This document shows positions 1-5,927 of a stretch of 9,684 nt of DNA, one piece after another. A program made the position numbers and the translations under genes. Source of the DNA: an uncultured Rhizobiaceae group bacterium (lineage in GTDB: Bacteria; Pseudomonadota; Alphaproteobacteria; Rhizobiales; Rhizobiaceae); contig CALDZZ010000146.1 in the NCBI GenBank assembly GCA_937944075.1, positions 1 through 9,684 on the forward strand, in the 5' to 3' direction. The notes below the pieces were generated by a model, which made no database searches, was not told the origin of the DNA, and saw only the letters and a list, made by a program, of their open reading frames with translations. How positions within the stretch are numbered: position 1 is the stretch's first letter; each line of letters opens with the position of its first letter.

Positions 1-278
1 CCTGAAATTGCATTCCAGCCGCCTTCAGACCAATCCTTGTAGGTTTCGGCAAACCCTGGTGGTGTCGTTACAACCGCATTATCCAGTTTCGCACCAATTG
101 TATCCGCATCGCGGTTCAAGGGTGCAATTCGCTCTGAGGCAAACTTTCCGGCCTCTTCCAGAACAGCATCAACAAGGTCTTCACTCAAATCACCAAGCTT
201 GCCGCTATCCATTGCTGATTTCATGTCAGCAACCTGTTTGAGAGTATGAGAAATTTCTGCTACGGGTGCACGATACAT
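1..278 (-). CDS. Acyl-CoA dehydrogenase, N-terminal part (runs off the left edge)
   Basis: The first 92 codons of a minus-strand gene are visible; the rest lies beyond the left edge. The protein begins MYRAPVAEISHTLKQV and continues through a helical stretch (about residues 15-60) to GGWNAIS near residue 90. This matches the N-terminal domain of the larger, about 590-residue, acyl-CoA dehydrogenases common in alphaproteobacteria, which oxidise acyl-CoA thioesters to 2-enoyl-CoA with FAD. The FAD-binding and catalytic parts are not in view, so the substrate cannot be stated; fatty acids, branched-chain amino acid intermediates and methylthio-acyl-CoA are all possible in this family. The ATG at 278-276 follows a strong GGAGG Shine-Dalgarno sequence (285-289) at suitable spacing. 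The gene diverges from the Sua5 gene, and a perfect palindrome in the gap may control it. Confidence 0.82.
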   Translation of the reverse strand, partial: MYRAPVAEISHTLKQVADMKSAMDSGKLGDLSEDLVDAVLEEAGKFASERIAPLNRDADTIGAKLDNAVVTTPPGFAETYKDWSEGGWNAIS

Positions 279-288
279 ATATATCCTC

Positions 289-306
289 CAACAGCTCTGT
301 TGAGCT
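289..306 (-). promoter_or_regulatory. Small inverted repeats in the acyl-CoA dehydrogenase leader
   Basis: Two overlapping inverted repeats lie just upstream of the Shine-Dalgarno sequence of the acyl-CoA dehydrogenase gene. One is CAACAG-CT-CTGTTG (289-302). The other is AGCTC-TGTT-GAGCT (293-306), which could form a five-base-pair stem with a four-base loop. They are mutually exclusive pairings. They could affect translation of the gene or form part of a protein-binding site, but they are short and may have no function. Confidence 0.25.
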
Positions 307-327
307 AATATCCTGTTTGACCAAATA

Positions 328-343
328 TTGACGTTAACGTCAA
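328..343. promoter_or_regulatory. Perfect 16-bp palindrome, probable operator in a divergent gap
   Basis: TTGACGTTAACGTCAA is identical to its own reverse complement over all 16 bases. It lies in the 78-bp gap between the divergent acyl-CoA dehydrogenase and Sua5 genes, 13 bases before the Sua5 start and 49 bases before the dehydrogenase start. Its form resembles, from memory, the motif of LiuR-type MerR-family repressors, which control branched-chain amino acid and fatty acid degradation in proteobacteria. The regulator gene is not in the window, so the identity is inference. On the plus strand it would fall in the spacer of a weak promoter-like pair (TTGACC at 317-322 and TCAAAT at 340-345). 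I found no convincing minus-strand promoter. Confidence 0.6.
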
Positions 344-356
344 ATAAAAAGAGACA

Positions 357-1322
357 ATGCCAAAAATAATTTCTTCCCAAGAACTGGACAACAGAATAGG
401 CGAAATCTGCAAAGAACTCCAGCTTGGACATTGTATCGGATTGCCGACAGAAACAGTATACGGCCTTGCAGCCGATGCTACCAATGGTCAGGCTGTCGCA
501 CGTATCTTTGAGATGAAGGGACGCCCGAAATTCAACCCGCTTATCATTCATGTGGCAAATCTTGATATGGCTGAGGAATATGGCACCTTTAATGCGCTTG
601 CCAGACAGTTGGCAGATGCCTTCTGGCCAGGTCCCCTGACACTTGTTGTACCCAGACGAGCAGATACCGGTTTGAGTGAACTCGTCTCTGCAGGACTGGG
701 GACTGTCGGGATTCGTTGTCCGAAAGGGTTGGCACGAGAGATTATCGCTTCATTTGGGCGGCCGCTTGCTGCTCCCAGCGCCAATAAGTCAGGCAAGGTT
801 TCACCGACAGCTGCAAGCCATGTAGCGCAGCAATTTGAAGGTACGGATTTGATGATTGCAGACAATGGTGTGTGCGAAGTTGGGCTGGAATCGACAATTG
901 CAAAAGTTGAAGATGAAATCATAACCATCTTGAGGCCTGGCCTCGTCACAGCAGATATGATTCAAGACGCGACTGGTAAAGAACCGGAAATTTCAAAGTC
1001 GCAAACAATAGAAGCCCCGGGCATGATGAAAAGCCATTATGCGCCCAATGCAAATGTAAAACTCAATTGCAACACGGTTGAAGATGGAGCAGCATTTCTG
1101 GCGTTTGGGCAAGTATCAATCGACACGTCTTGCGGATGCACAGTTTACAATCTTTCAAAATCAGGGGACTTGCGCGAGGCAGCAGCCAATCTTTATCTTG
1201 GTTTAAAGACACTGGATGAAACCGGCACAGACATGATTTGCGTTTCCCCGATACCTCATGAAGGGCTGGGAATTGCCATCAATGATCGGTTGCAACGTGC
1301 CAGCGCTCCAAGGAAGCCGTAA
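357..1322 (+). CDS. L-threonylcarbamoyladenylate synthase, Sua5 type
   Basis: This cytoplasmic enzyme makes threonylcarbamoyl-AMP from threonine, bicarbonate and ATP, the first step of t6A formation at position 37 of ANN-decoding tRNAs. The 321-residue protein has the YrdC domain in residues 1-205. Visible motifs are PTETVYGLA (30-38), KGRP (54-57), SANKSG (141-146) and GLEST (176-180). A linker with the typical PGMMKSHYAP motif (221-230) follows, then a C-terminal Sua5 domain ending in IPHEGLGIAIND (299-310). This is the longer Sua5/TsaC2 architecture, not the roughly 190-residue TsaC of enteric bacteria. The ATG at 357 has only a weak purine-rich GAG before it, but conservation starts soon after and no better start exists. 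The stop codon overlaps the ATG of the flavoprotein gene by one base (TAATG), so the two are probably co-transcribed and translationally coupled. Confidence 0.95.
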   Translation: MPKIISSQELDNRIGEICKELQLGHCIGLPTETVYGLAADATNGQAVARIFEMKGRPKFNPLIIHVANLDMAEEYGTFNALARQLADAFWPGPLTLVVPRRADTGLSELVSAGLGTVGIRCPKGLAREIIASFGRPLAAPSANKSGKVSPTAASHVAQQFEGTDLMIADNGVCEVGLESTIAKVEDEIITILRPGLVTADMIQDATGKEPEISKSQTIEAPGMMKSHYAPNANVKLNCNTVEDGAAFLAFGQVSIDTSCGCTVYNLSKSGDLREAAANLYLGLKTLDETGTDMICVSPIPHEGLGIAINDRLQRASAPRKP

Positions 1323-2731
1323 TGGAACAGGAAATACTCAACCGCTTTATTGCCATCGTTGGTGAAAAACATGCGCTTACCCGCGCAGATGACCTGACGC
1401 ATTATACCCACGAAAATCGGGGGCTGTTTGTTGGCAATACGCCACTGGTTCTAAAGCCTGGAACACCAACCGAAGTTTCAGAAATTGTAAAACTTGCAGC
1501 AGATACCAAAACTGCAATTGTACCCCAAGGAGGCCATACCGGGCATGTAGGTGGTGCGGTAAGTGACGAAAGTGGCACTCAAATAGTTGTTTCCCTTGAG
1601 CGGATGAAAACCATTCGCGAGATTGATCTTGAGGGTAATGTCATTGTTTGTGAAGCCGGGGCAATTTTGGAAACCATTCAAAAACTGGCTGATGCCAATG
1701 ACAGGCTCTTTCCTTTATCGCTTGGCTCGCAAGGCTCTTGCCAGATTGGAGGAAACATCGCCACCAATGCAGGCGGCACAGGCGTGTTGGCCTATGGCAA
1801 TACGCGTGATCTTGTTTTGGGCCTGGAAGTTGTTTTGCCATCCGGTGAAATCTGGAACGGGCTGCGGCGCTTGAAAAAAGACAATACCGGTTATGACCTG
1901 CGAAACTTGTTTATTGGCGCGGAGGGTACGCTTGGCATCATAACAGCGGCTGTTGTGAAACTCTTTCCCAAACCAAGAGGCAAGGCAGTTGCCTTTTGTG
2001 GCATGCAGTCGACCGATGATGCCCTTGAACTGTTAAAGCTTGCAACAGCCCTTGCTGGCCAAAGTCTTACAACCTTTGAACTGATGGCCAAAACCCCAAT
2101 GCAATTTACGTTGCAACATATGGAGAATGTTCGAAACCCTCTTGGTACCCTGTTTCCATGGCATATTCTTTGCGAGATTTCATCCAGCAGATCCCAACAG
2201 GATGCTGAAGATATTTTAAGTGAAATCATGGAAGCAGCGCTTGCTCGCTCAATCATTGAGGATGCAGCACTTTCTGCCTCCCTTTCACAAGTAGATGACT
2301 TTTGGCGCATACGGGAATTGATGCCCGTTGCCCAAACCCATGAAGGTGGCTCCATGAAGCATGATGTGTCTGTTCCGGTTCATCTGGTTCCCATGTTCAT
2401 AAAAGAGGCAGATGCAATTATCAAAAGGGAAATGCCTGAAGCAAGGCTTTGTACGTTTGGGCACCTTGGAGACGGGAATATTCATTATAATATTACCCAG
2501 CCTGTTGATGCAGACAAACAGGAATTTCTGGACAGACAACCAGACATCAACGCACTCATCCATGCGCTTGTTATTGAGATGGAAGGCTCTGTTGCTGCAG
2601 AACATGGTGTTGGTCGCCTGAAGCGGGACTTGATTGCCCGAACCAAAGAGCCCACCGAACTGGCCTTAATGAAAGCCATTAAAGCCACTCTCGATCCTGA
2701 GAGTATTATGAACCCTGGCAAGAAGATATAG
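1322..2731 (+). CDS. FAD-linked D-2-hydroxyacid dehydrogenase (GlcD / D-2-hydroxyglutarate dehydrogenase-like)
   Basis: The 469-residue protein fits the family of flavin-dependent dehydrogenases that oxidise D-lactate, glycolate or D-2-hydroxyglutarate and pass electrons to a carrier. The FAD-binding PCMH domain shows PQGGHTG (68-74), a glycine-rich block from GSQGSCQIGG through NAGG (135-152) and NLFIGAEGTLGIIT (185-198). The FAD-oxidase C-terminal domain has RELMP (331-335), KHDVSVP (346-352), HLGDGNIH (381-388) and EHGVGRLK (427-434). By analogy with human D2HGDH, His381, His388 and Glu427 would be the metal ligands, and Arg331 and Lys346 may bind substrate carboxylates. No GlcE or GlcF partner is nearby, which favours a stand-alone enzyme. 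The exact substrate is not decided by sequence. The ATG follows AGGA (1311-1314) at seven bases and overlaps the Sua5 stop. Confidence 0.9.
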   Translation: MEQEILNRFIAIVGEKHALTRADDLTHYTHENRGLFVGNTPLVLKPGTPTEVSEIVKLAADTKTAIVPQGGHTGHVGGAVSDESGTQIVVSLERMKTIREIDLEGNVIVCEAGAILETIQKLADANDRLFPLSLGSQGSCQIGGNIATNAGGTGVLAYGNTRDLVLGLEVVLPSGEIWNGLRRLKKDNTGYDLRNLFIGAEGTLGIITAAVVKLFPKPRGKAVAFCGMQSTDDALELLKLATALAGQSLTTFELMAKTPMQFTLQHMENVRNPLGTLFPWHILCEISSSRSQQDAEDILSEIMEAALARSIIEDAALSASLSQVDDFWRIRELMPVAQTHEGGSMKHDVSVPVHLVPMFIKEADAIIKREMPEARLCTFGHLGDGNIHYNITQPVDADKQEFLDRQPDINALIHALVIEMEGSVAAEHGVGRLKRDLIARTKEPTELALMKAIKATLDPESIMNPGKKI

Positions 2732-2737
2732 TTTATC

Positions 2738-2776
2738 AGAGCTTAATCATATGAATAGAGTTTTGCTCTCAGCTCT
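2738..2776 (+). terminator. Possible weak stem-loop after the Sua5-flavoprotein pair
   Basis: An outer inverted repeat AGAGCT (2738-2743) / AGCTCT (2771-2776) encloses an inner AGAG (2757-2760) / CTCT (2766-2769) hairpin with a TTTTG loop. It begins seven bases after the flavoprotein stop codon. No T-run follows, so it is not a textbook Rho-independent terminator. The large internal loop also makes the outer stem doubtful. Confidence 0.22.
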
Positions 2777-2793
2777 AAAATCACCTTAGTGTT

Positions 2794-2799
2794 TATAAT
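2794..2799 (+). promoter_or_regulatory. Consensus -10 box (TATAAT) just ahead of the diguanylate cyclase ATG
   Basis: A perfect TATAAT lies 13 bases before the ATG at 2813. Transcription from it would start near 2806 and leave a leader of only about seven bases. The matching -35 position (AGCTCT at 17-bp spacing) is poor, so this is either a weak or activator-dependent promoter or a chance match in AT-rich DNA. If real, it excludes the upstream GTG at 2789 as a start on this transcript. Confidence 0.3.
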
Positions 2800-2812
2800 A
2801 TATCATCTGCAC

Positions 2813-3598
2813 ATGAATATATTCTTTGACAAAATTGCTTCACTATTAAACCTTTCGTCACCTGCAAATTTTGTAGCAGTATTGATTGGCTGTGTCTTAA
2901 CCACATGCATGATGTCGGATATCATTACAGTAATCGGTTTTAATGCAAGGCTGCCAGAGATCATAGAAAACTATTCTTTTGAGATCAGGTTACAAACCTT
3001 CATTACCACTTTTTTGCTCTCAAGCTTTTTCTTTACAATTATGCTCTTGCTGTTGAGGCATATAGACCAACTGAGAAAAGCGCTCTCGGAAGAGATCAGG
3101 CATGACAACCTGACGGGAATATTAGCCCGTGCTGCATTTTTGGATACTGTCAGAAGCAATAACTCTGCCGGCACGAGTAATGCATTTTTACTGATTGATG
3201 CAGATTTCTTCAAACGTATCAATGATACCCACGGCCACGCTGTTGGCGACAAAGCACTTATCGCCATTACGAATGCCTTACAAAAAGGAACCCGCGCTTC
3301 AGACTTTATTGGCCGGATTGGCGGTGAAGAATTTGGTGTCCAACTCAGAAATATCGAGAAAAGAGAAGCATTGGAAATTGCAGAACGGCTTCGCAAGAAC
3401 GTTAAAGAGGCCAACCAAGATTTTGGCTATCCGGATATAGATCTGAGTGTGAGCATCGGAGCTGTGCTTTATGAGGATCAAATCAAACTACCGGACTTGA
3501 TGAAAATGGCTGATGAGTTGCTCTATAAAGCAAAAGAAAATGGCAGAAACCGTGTTGAGCATATCATGCTGAACGACTCTACACTTAAAGCTGCCTAA
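2813..3598 (+). CDS. Membrane-anchored diguanylate cyclase (GGDEF domain, GGEEF motif)
   Basis: The enzyme condenses two GTP into cyclic di-GMP. From the ATG at 2813 the protein has 261 residues. Two hydrophobic segments (about 20-42 and 62-82) frame a short loop that is probably periplasmic, followed by a charged linker and a cytoplasmic GGDEF domain. That domain starts at HDNLTG (97-102), has the DADFFKRIND block with its metal-binding aspartates (129-138), the RASD inhibitory I-site (161-164), and after five residues the active-site GGEEF (170-174). All are intact, so an active, product-inhibited cyclase is predicted. The N-terminus matches no sensor domain I recognise. An in-frame GTG at 2789 would add eight residues; neither start has a good Shine-Dalgarno sequence. 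I prefer the ATG because a TATAAT sits between the two. The 3' end overlaps the convergent VOC gene by four bases. Confidence 0.92.
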   Translation: MNIFFDKIASLLNLSSPANFVAVLIGCVLTTCMMSDIITVIGFNARLPEIIENYSFEIRLQTFITTFLLSSFFFTIMLLLLRHIDQLRKALSEEIRHDNLTGILARAAFLDTVRSNNSAGTSNAFLLIDADFFKRINDTHGHAVGDKALIAITNALQKGTRASDFIGRIGGEEFGVQLRNIEKREALEIAERLRKNVKEANQDFGYPDIDLSVSIGAVLYEDQIKLPDLMKMADELLYKAKENGRNRVEHIMLNDSTLKAA

Positions 3599-3978
3599 TC
3601 ATAAGTGCTGACTTCAACCAGATTATTATCCGGATCCCTGAAATAAACTGAAGTAATGCTGCCAAGAGCACCGGTTCTTGCAACCGGCCCGCTTTCGATA
3701 TCGACCTCACAGTGTTTCAGATGTTCTTCCACCTGTTGAATTGACATCTTTGTAATAAGGCAAAAATCGCCAGAGCCTGCCGTCGGGTTTTGTGATTTGG
3801 GCTCAAATTCCCTGCCGACTTCATGAAGATTTATTTTTTGCGAACCAAACCTTAGTGCCTTGCGACCCTCACCAAAGGTCTCGACTTCCATGCCCATGAT
3901 TTTTTCATAAAAGGCGCATGTCCTTTCTATTGAAGCGACTGTCAAAACAAAATGATCCAGCCTGTCTATTGTAAGCAT
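3595..3978 (-). CDS. VOC/glyoxalase-fold protein, GLOD5-like
   Basis: This 127-residue protein of the vicinal-oxygen-chelate superfamily is a single polypeptide of two beta-alpha-beta-beta-beta halves. It begins MLTIDRLDHFVLTVASIE and contains KALRFGSQKINLHEVG (residues 40-55) and YFRDPDNNLVEVSTYD at the end, a pattern I recognise from the glyoxalase-domain-containing 5 (GLOD5) group and the related Salmonella STM3117. Candidate metal ligands are His9, His52 and Glu122. The reaction of this group is not firmly known; lactoylglutathione lyase activity should not be assumed. The ATG at 3978 follows an AGGGGG Shine-Dalgarno sequence (3986-3991) at seven bases. A TTG at 3984 is in frame but lies too close to that sequence. 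The gene converges on the diguanylate cyclase gene with a four-base overlap. Confidence 0.88.
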   Translation of the reverse strand: MLTIDRLDHFVLTVASIERTCAFYEKIMGMEVETFGEGRKALRFGSQKINLHEVGREFEPKSQNPTAGSGDFCLITKMSIQQVEEHLKHCEVDIESGPVARTGALGSITSVYFRDPDNNLVEVSTYD

Positions 3979-4221
3979 GCCCAAACCCCCTGTGAAATAT
4001 GCCTGGTAAATACCAGGGTTAACAAAAAGACTCCGATAAACATTTCAATAACCACTTTGTAAATCAAGCTTTTGTTTACCACAGAAATTAAGCAGTTTTG
4101 GGGTTTGCAGCTGTATGGTGATCTCATAGCCGGAACAAAAACAATAATAATAACCACGGCAAATTCAGAAGCTCCGACGCTAAATGATTGGGCTCTGAAA
4201 AGGGACAGAGAGGCACTTCTT
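3979..4221. other. 243-bp gap between the VOC and DUF6101 genes
   Basis: This divergent gap carries the promoter and operator candidate for the VOC gene at its left end. The rest is AT-rich. The plus-strand frame of the DUF6101 gene is open from a TTG at 4072, but I see no Shine-Dalgarno sequence there and nothing family-like in the translation. I found no convincing promoter for DUF6101, no small RNA and no tRNA. Confidence 0.5.
3996..4025 (-). promoter_or_regulatory. Possible promoter and operator of the VOC gene
   Basis: Read on the minus strand, TTGTTA (4025-4020) and CATATT (4001-3996) form a -35/-10 pair 18 bp apart. The spacer contains the perfect inverted repeat CCTGGTA-AA-TACCAGG (4002-4017, seven-base arms). 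A palindrome filling the space between the two boxes is typical of a repressor or MerR-type operator. The predicted transcription start falls close to the Shine-Dalgarno sequence and would leave a very short leader, which weakens the promoter call. The palindrome itself is clear. No regulator gene is adjacent. Confidence 0.45.
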
Positions 4222-4767
4222 ATGGCAAACTTGGCCAAAAAAGAAACGGGATCAAGTCGTATGTTACGGCTTGATCCTTACCAGGGTTCACACCAGTTGA
4301 ACGTAGGCAAGAAATCATACAAAATCAGTCGCAATGGCGTCGTTGTCAAAAAAACCATGACTATTGGCAAGGAAATGACGATAGCCGTGCCTGCAAAGGC
4401 TTTCAAGGGAGTTGCTGCTCGCGCGATACAAGATGAAAATGGCGTCATGGTCGTAACGCTTGAGCTACTTCATCATGATCCGGAACTTTGCGTACCACTA
4501 TTATACGCAAATGACATGGATGATATTGCAGCAGACTGGCACTCATGGAGCCGTTTGATGAAACTGCCGATGTTGGTGGTTGATCTGGAGAACAATCCAA
4601 CGGCAGTGACCAAACAGCTGGGCGCTTTGATGGTTGAAGATCCAATCGCAAGACGCAAGCGCATCACAACTGTCAGACATCGCCCAAACTTCCTGCGTCG
4701 TCGCAAGATGGGAGTTGTCGGTAAGGTTGAAAAGCTCACGGCAGCCGAATTGATTGCGCGTCGCTGA
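4222..4767 (+). CDS. DUF6101 family protein of unknown function
   Basis: The 181-residue protein is recognised, from memory, as DUF6101, a family seen mostly in Hyphomicrobiales. Its features are MLRLDPY near residue 14, a central beta-rich region (about 30-125) with MTIAVPAKAFKGVAARA and LELLHHDPELCVPLL, then WHSWSRLMKLPMLVVD (about 128-143), and a very basic C-terminal tail rich in Arg and Lys (ARRKR, RRRK) ending AAELIARR. The WHSWSR block resembles that of typical members, in which a short helix precedes a beta strand. There is no signal peptide or membrane segment. The basic tail could bind nucleic acid or acidic lipid, but no function is established. The start at 4222 has GAGG (4210-4213) eight bases upstream; the frame stays open back to 4072 but lacks family-like sequence there. 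It ends two bases from the convergent ubiA stop. Confidence 0.8.
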   Translation: MANLAKKETGSSRMLRLDPYQGSHQLNVGKKSYKISRNGVVVKKTMTIGKEMTIAVPAKAFKGVAARAIQDENGVMVVTLELLHHDPELCVPLLYANDMDDIAADWHSWSRLMKLPMLVVDLENNPTAVTKQLGALMVEDPIARRKRITTVRHRPNFLRRRKMGVVGKVEKLTAAELIARR

Positions 4768-4769
4768 TT

Positions 4770-5828
4770 TTAAATCACTTGAAGCAGGGCTGAAACAAAA
4801 AGCCCTGCAAACAGGATCAATCCGAACCTGCTGTTTGACTTAAACAGTTTCAAACATTGATCGCCATTATGGATATCAAGGTTTTTAATCTGCCAGAACA
4901 TCTGAAAAGCGCCTGCTGCCAATCCAAAGTAAGCTGGTGCAACCTTCATATTATCAAGGGGAATTGCCAGGAAAAAACTTGCAAGGAAAAACCCGATGGC
5001 AAGCGCGTAAAGTATTGAAATTGCCTTCTTTGATTTTTCACCAAACAGACGCGCGGTGGATTTCACGCCGACGATCGCATCATCTTCCCTGTCCTGATGT
5101 GCGTAGATTGTGTCGTAGCCAATCACCCAAAAAATGGTTCCTAAGTAAAGCAAAATTGGCGCAAGTGATAAAGATTGCGCAACGACTGCCCACCCCATCA
5201 ATGCTCCCCATGAGAATGCGAAGCCCAAGAAGAGTTGCGGCCACCAGGTTATCCGCTTCATAAACGGGTAGATTGCTACGGTTATTAGCGATGCGACACC
5301 CAGCCAGAATGCGAAAGTAAACCCTTGTGATAATAAAACAAGAACGACAAAGCCTGCTAAGCATTGAAGTAAAAGAAAGATTGCAGCTTGTTTTTTAGTA
5401 ATGCGTCTCGAAGGCAATGGTCTTGAACGTGTTCGTTCTACCTGGTCATCAATGTCTATGTCCGCTAGATCATTATATGTACACCCTGCTCCACGCATTA
5501 AGAAGGCACCTAGGGAAAAAATAAGCAGCGGAACTAAAGCCAGCCAAGCGTAATCATACCAAAATGTTTCATCCGTAAAATGGATGATTGTATCAGGTAG
5601 TGTTTCAGAAAGTTGAATTCTGACTGCATGCGTTTCAAATAGACTGGAAGCCAAAACCAGCATAAAACTCCACCAACAAGGCCACATCAAAAGTTGCCAG
5701 CCTATCGGTCTTTCCCAGCGCGCCAGTTGTGCGTATGGCCATAGCCATTTGGGCAGGCGATAGACCCACGAATGCTTGAGTGCATCGGCTACTTTGTCTT
5801 CGTCATATGGTTTTGCTGTATCAATCAT
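4770..5828 (-). CDS. ubiA: 4-hydroxybenzoate polyprenyltransferase (ubiquinone biosynthesis)
   Basis: This inner-membrane enzyme attaches the polyprenyl chain to 4-hydroxybenzoate, the step that commits it to ubiquinone. The 352-residue protein has the N-terminal signature ARWERPIGWQLLMWPCWWS (36-54) and many hydrophobic segments. The two Asp-rich motifs that bind Mg-diphosphate are NDLADIDID (119-127) and DTIYAHQDREDD (239-250), both complete. The form resembles alphaproteobacterial and mitochondrial COQ2 enzymes, with a loop of about 25 residues between the first two membrane segments (64-90). I chose the ATG at 5828. An in-frame TTG at 5858 would add ten residues, and neither start has a strong Shine-Dalgarno sequence. 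A TTGACG (5865-5860, minus strand) could be its -35 box, but the -10 is unclear. It diverges from purD and converges on the DUF6101 gene with a two-base gap. Confidence 0.95.
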   Translation of the reverse strand: MIDTAKPYDEDKVADALKHSWVYRLPKWLWPYAQLARWERPIGWQLLMWPCWWSFMLVLASSLFETHAVRIQLSETLPDTIIHFTDETFWYDYAWLALVPLLIFSLGAFLMRGAGCTYNDLADIDIDDQVERTRSRPLPSRRITKKQAAIFLLLQCLAGFVVLVLLSQGFTFAFWLGVASLITVAIYPFMKRITWWPQLFLGFAFSWGALMGWAVVAQSLSLAPILLYLGTIFWVIGYDTIYAHQDREDDAIVGVKSTARLFGEKSKKAISILYALAIGFFLASFFLAIPLDNMKVAPAYFGLAAGAFQMFWQIKNLDIHNGDQCLKLFKSNSRFGLILFAGLFVSALLQVI

Positions 5829-5927
5829 CGCACAAATCTGTGGACTGTGAATTCTCAAGCGTCAAGGGCTTCATTGTCGCTGGCTTTCCATGGTAAGAAA
5901 ACTCAACAAATTTTTGGAGAAAGCTTC

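Noticed and set aside
8..241. Plus-strand open frame of 77 codons at the left edge.
   Set aside because: It is antisense to the acyl-CoA dehydrogenase gene, which has a clear start, Shine-Dalgarno sequence and family match. The plus-strand product is low-complexity and has no recognisable domain.
548..949. Minus-strand open frame of 133 codons inside the Sua5 gene.
   Set aside because: It lies wholly antisense to a well-conserved gene and its translation has no recognisable domain.
4014..4024. The 11-mer CAGGGTTAACA occurs upstream of both the VOC gene (4014-4024) and the EAL gene (8171-8181) in the same orientation, suggesting a shared regulatory site.
   Set aside because: In a window of this size several repeated 11-mers are expected by chance (about 5 x 10^7 position pairs against 4 x 10^6 possible 11-mers). 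The placement relative to the -35 and -10 boxes also differs between the two genes.
4072..4221. N-terminal extension of the DUF6101 protein by 50 residues from a TTG.
   Set aside because: There is no Shine-Dalgarno sequence at the TTG and no family-like sequence, while the ATG at 4222 has a well-placed GAGG.
5772..5927. N-terminal extension of PurD by 52 residues using the upstream in-frame start.
   Set aside because: The extension overlaps the divergent ubiA gene, does not look like PurD, and a good Shine-Dalgarno sequence precedes the GTG at 5928, exactly where the family begins.
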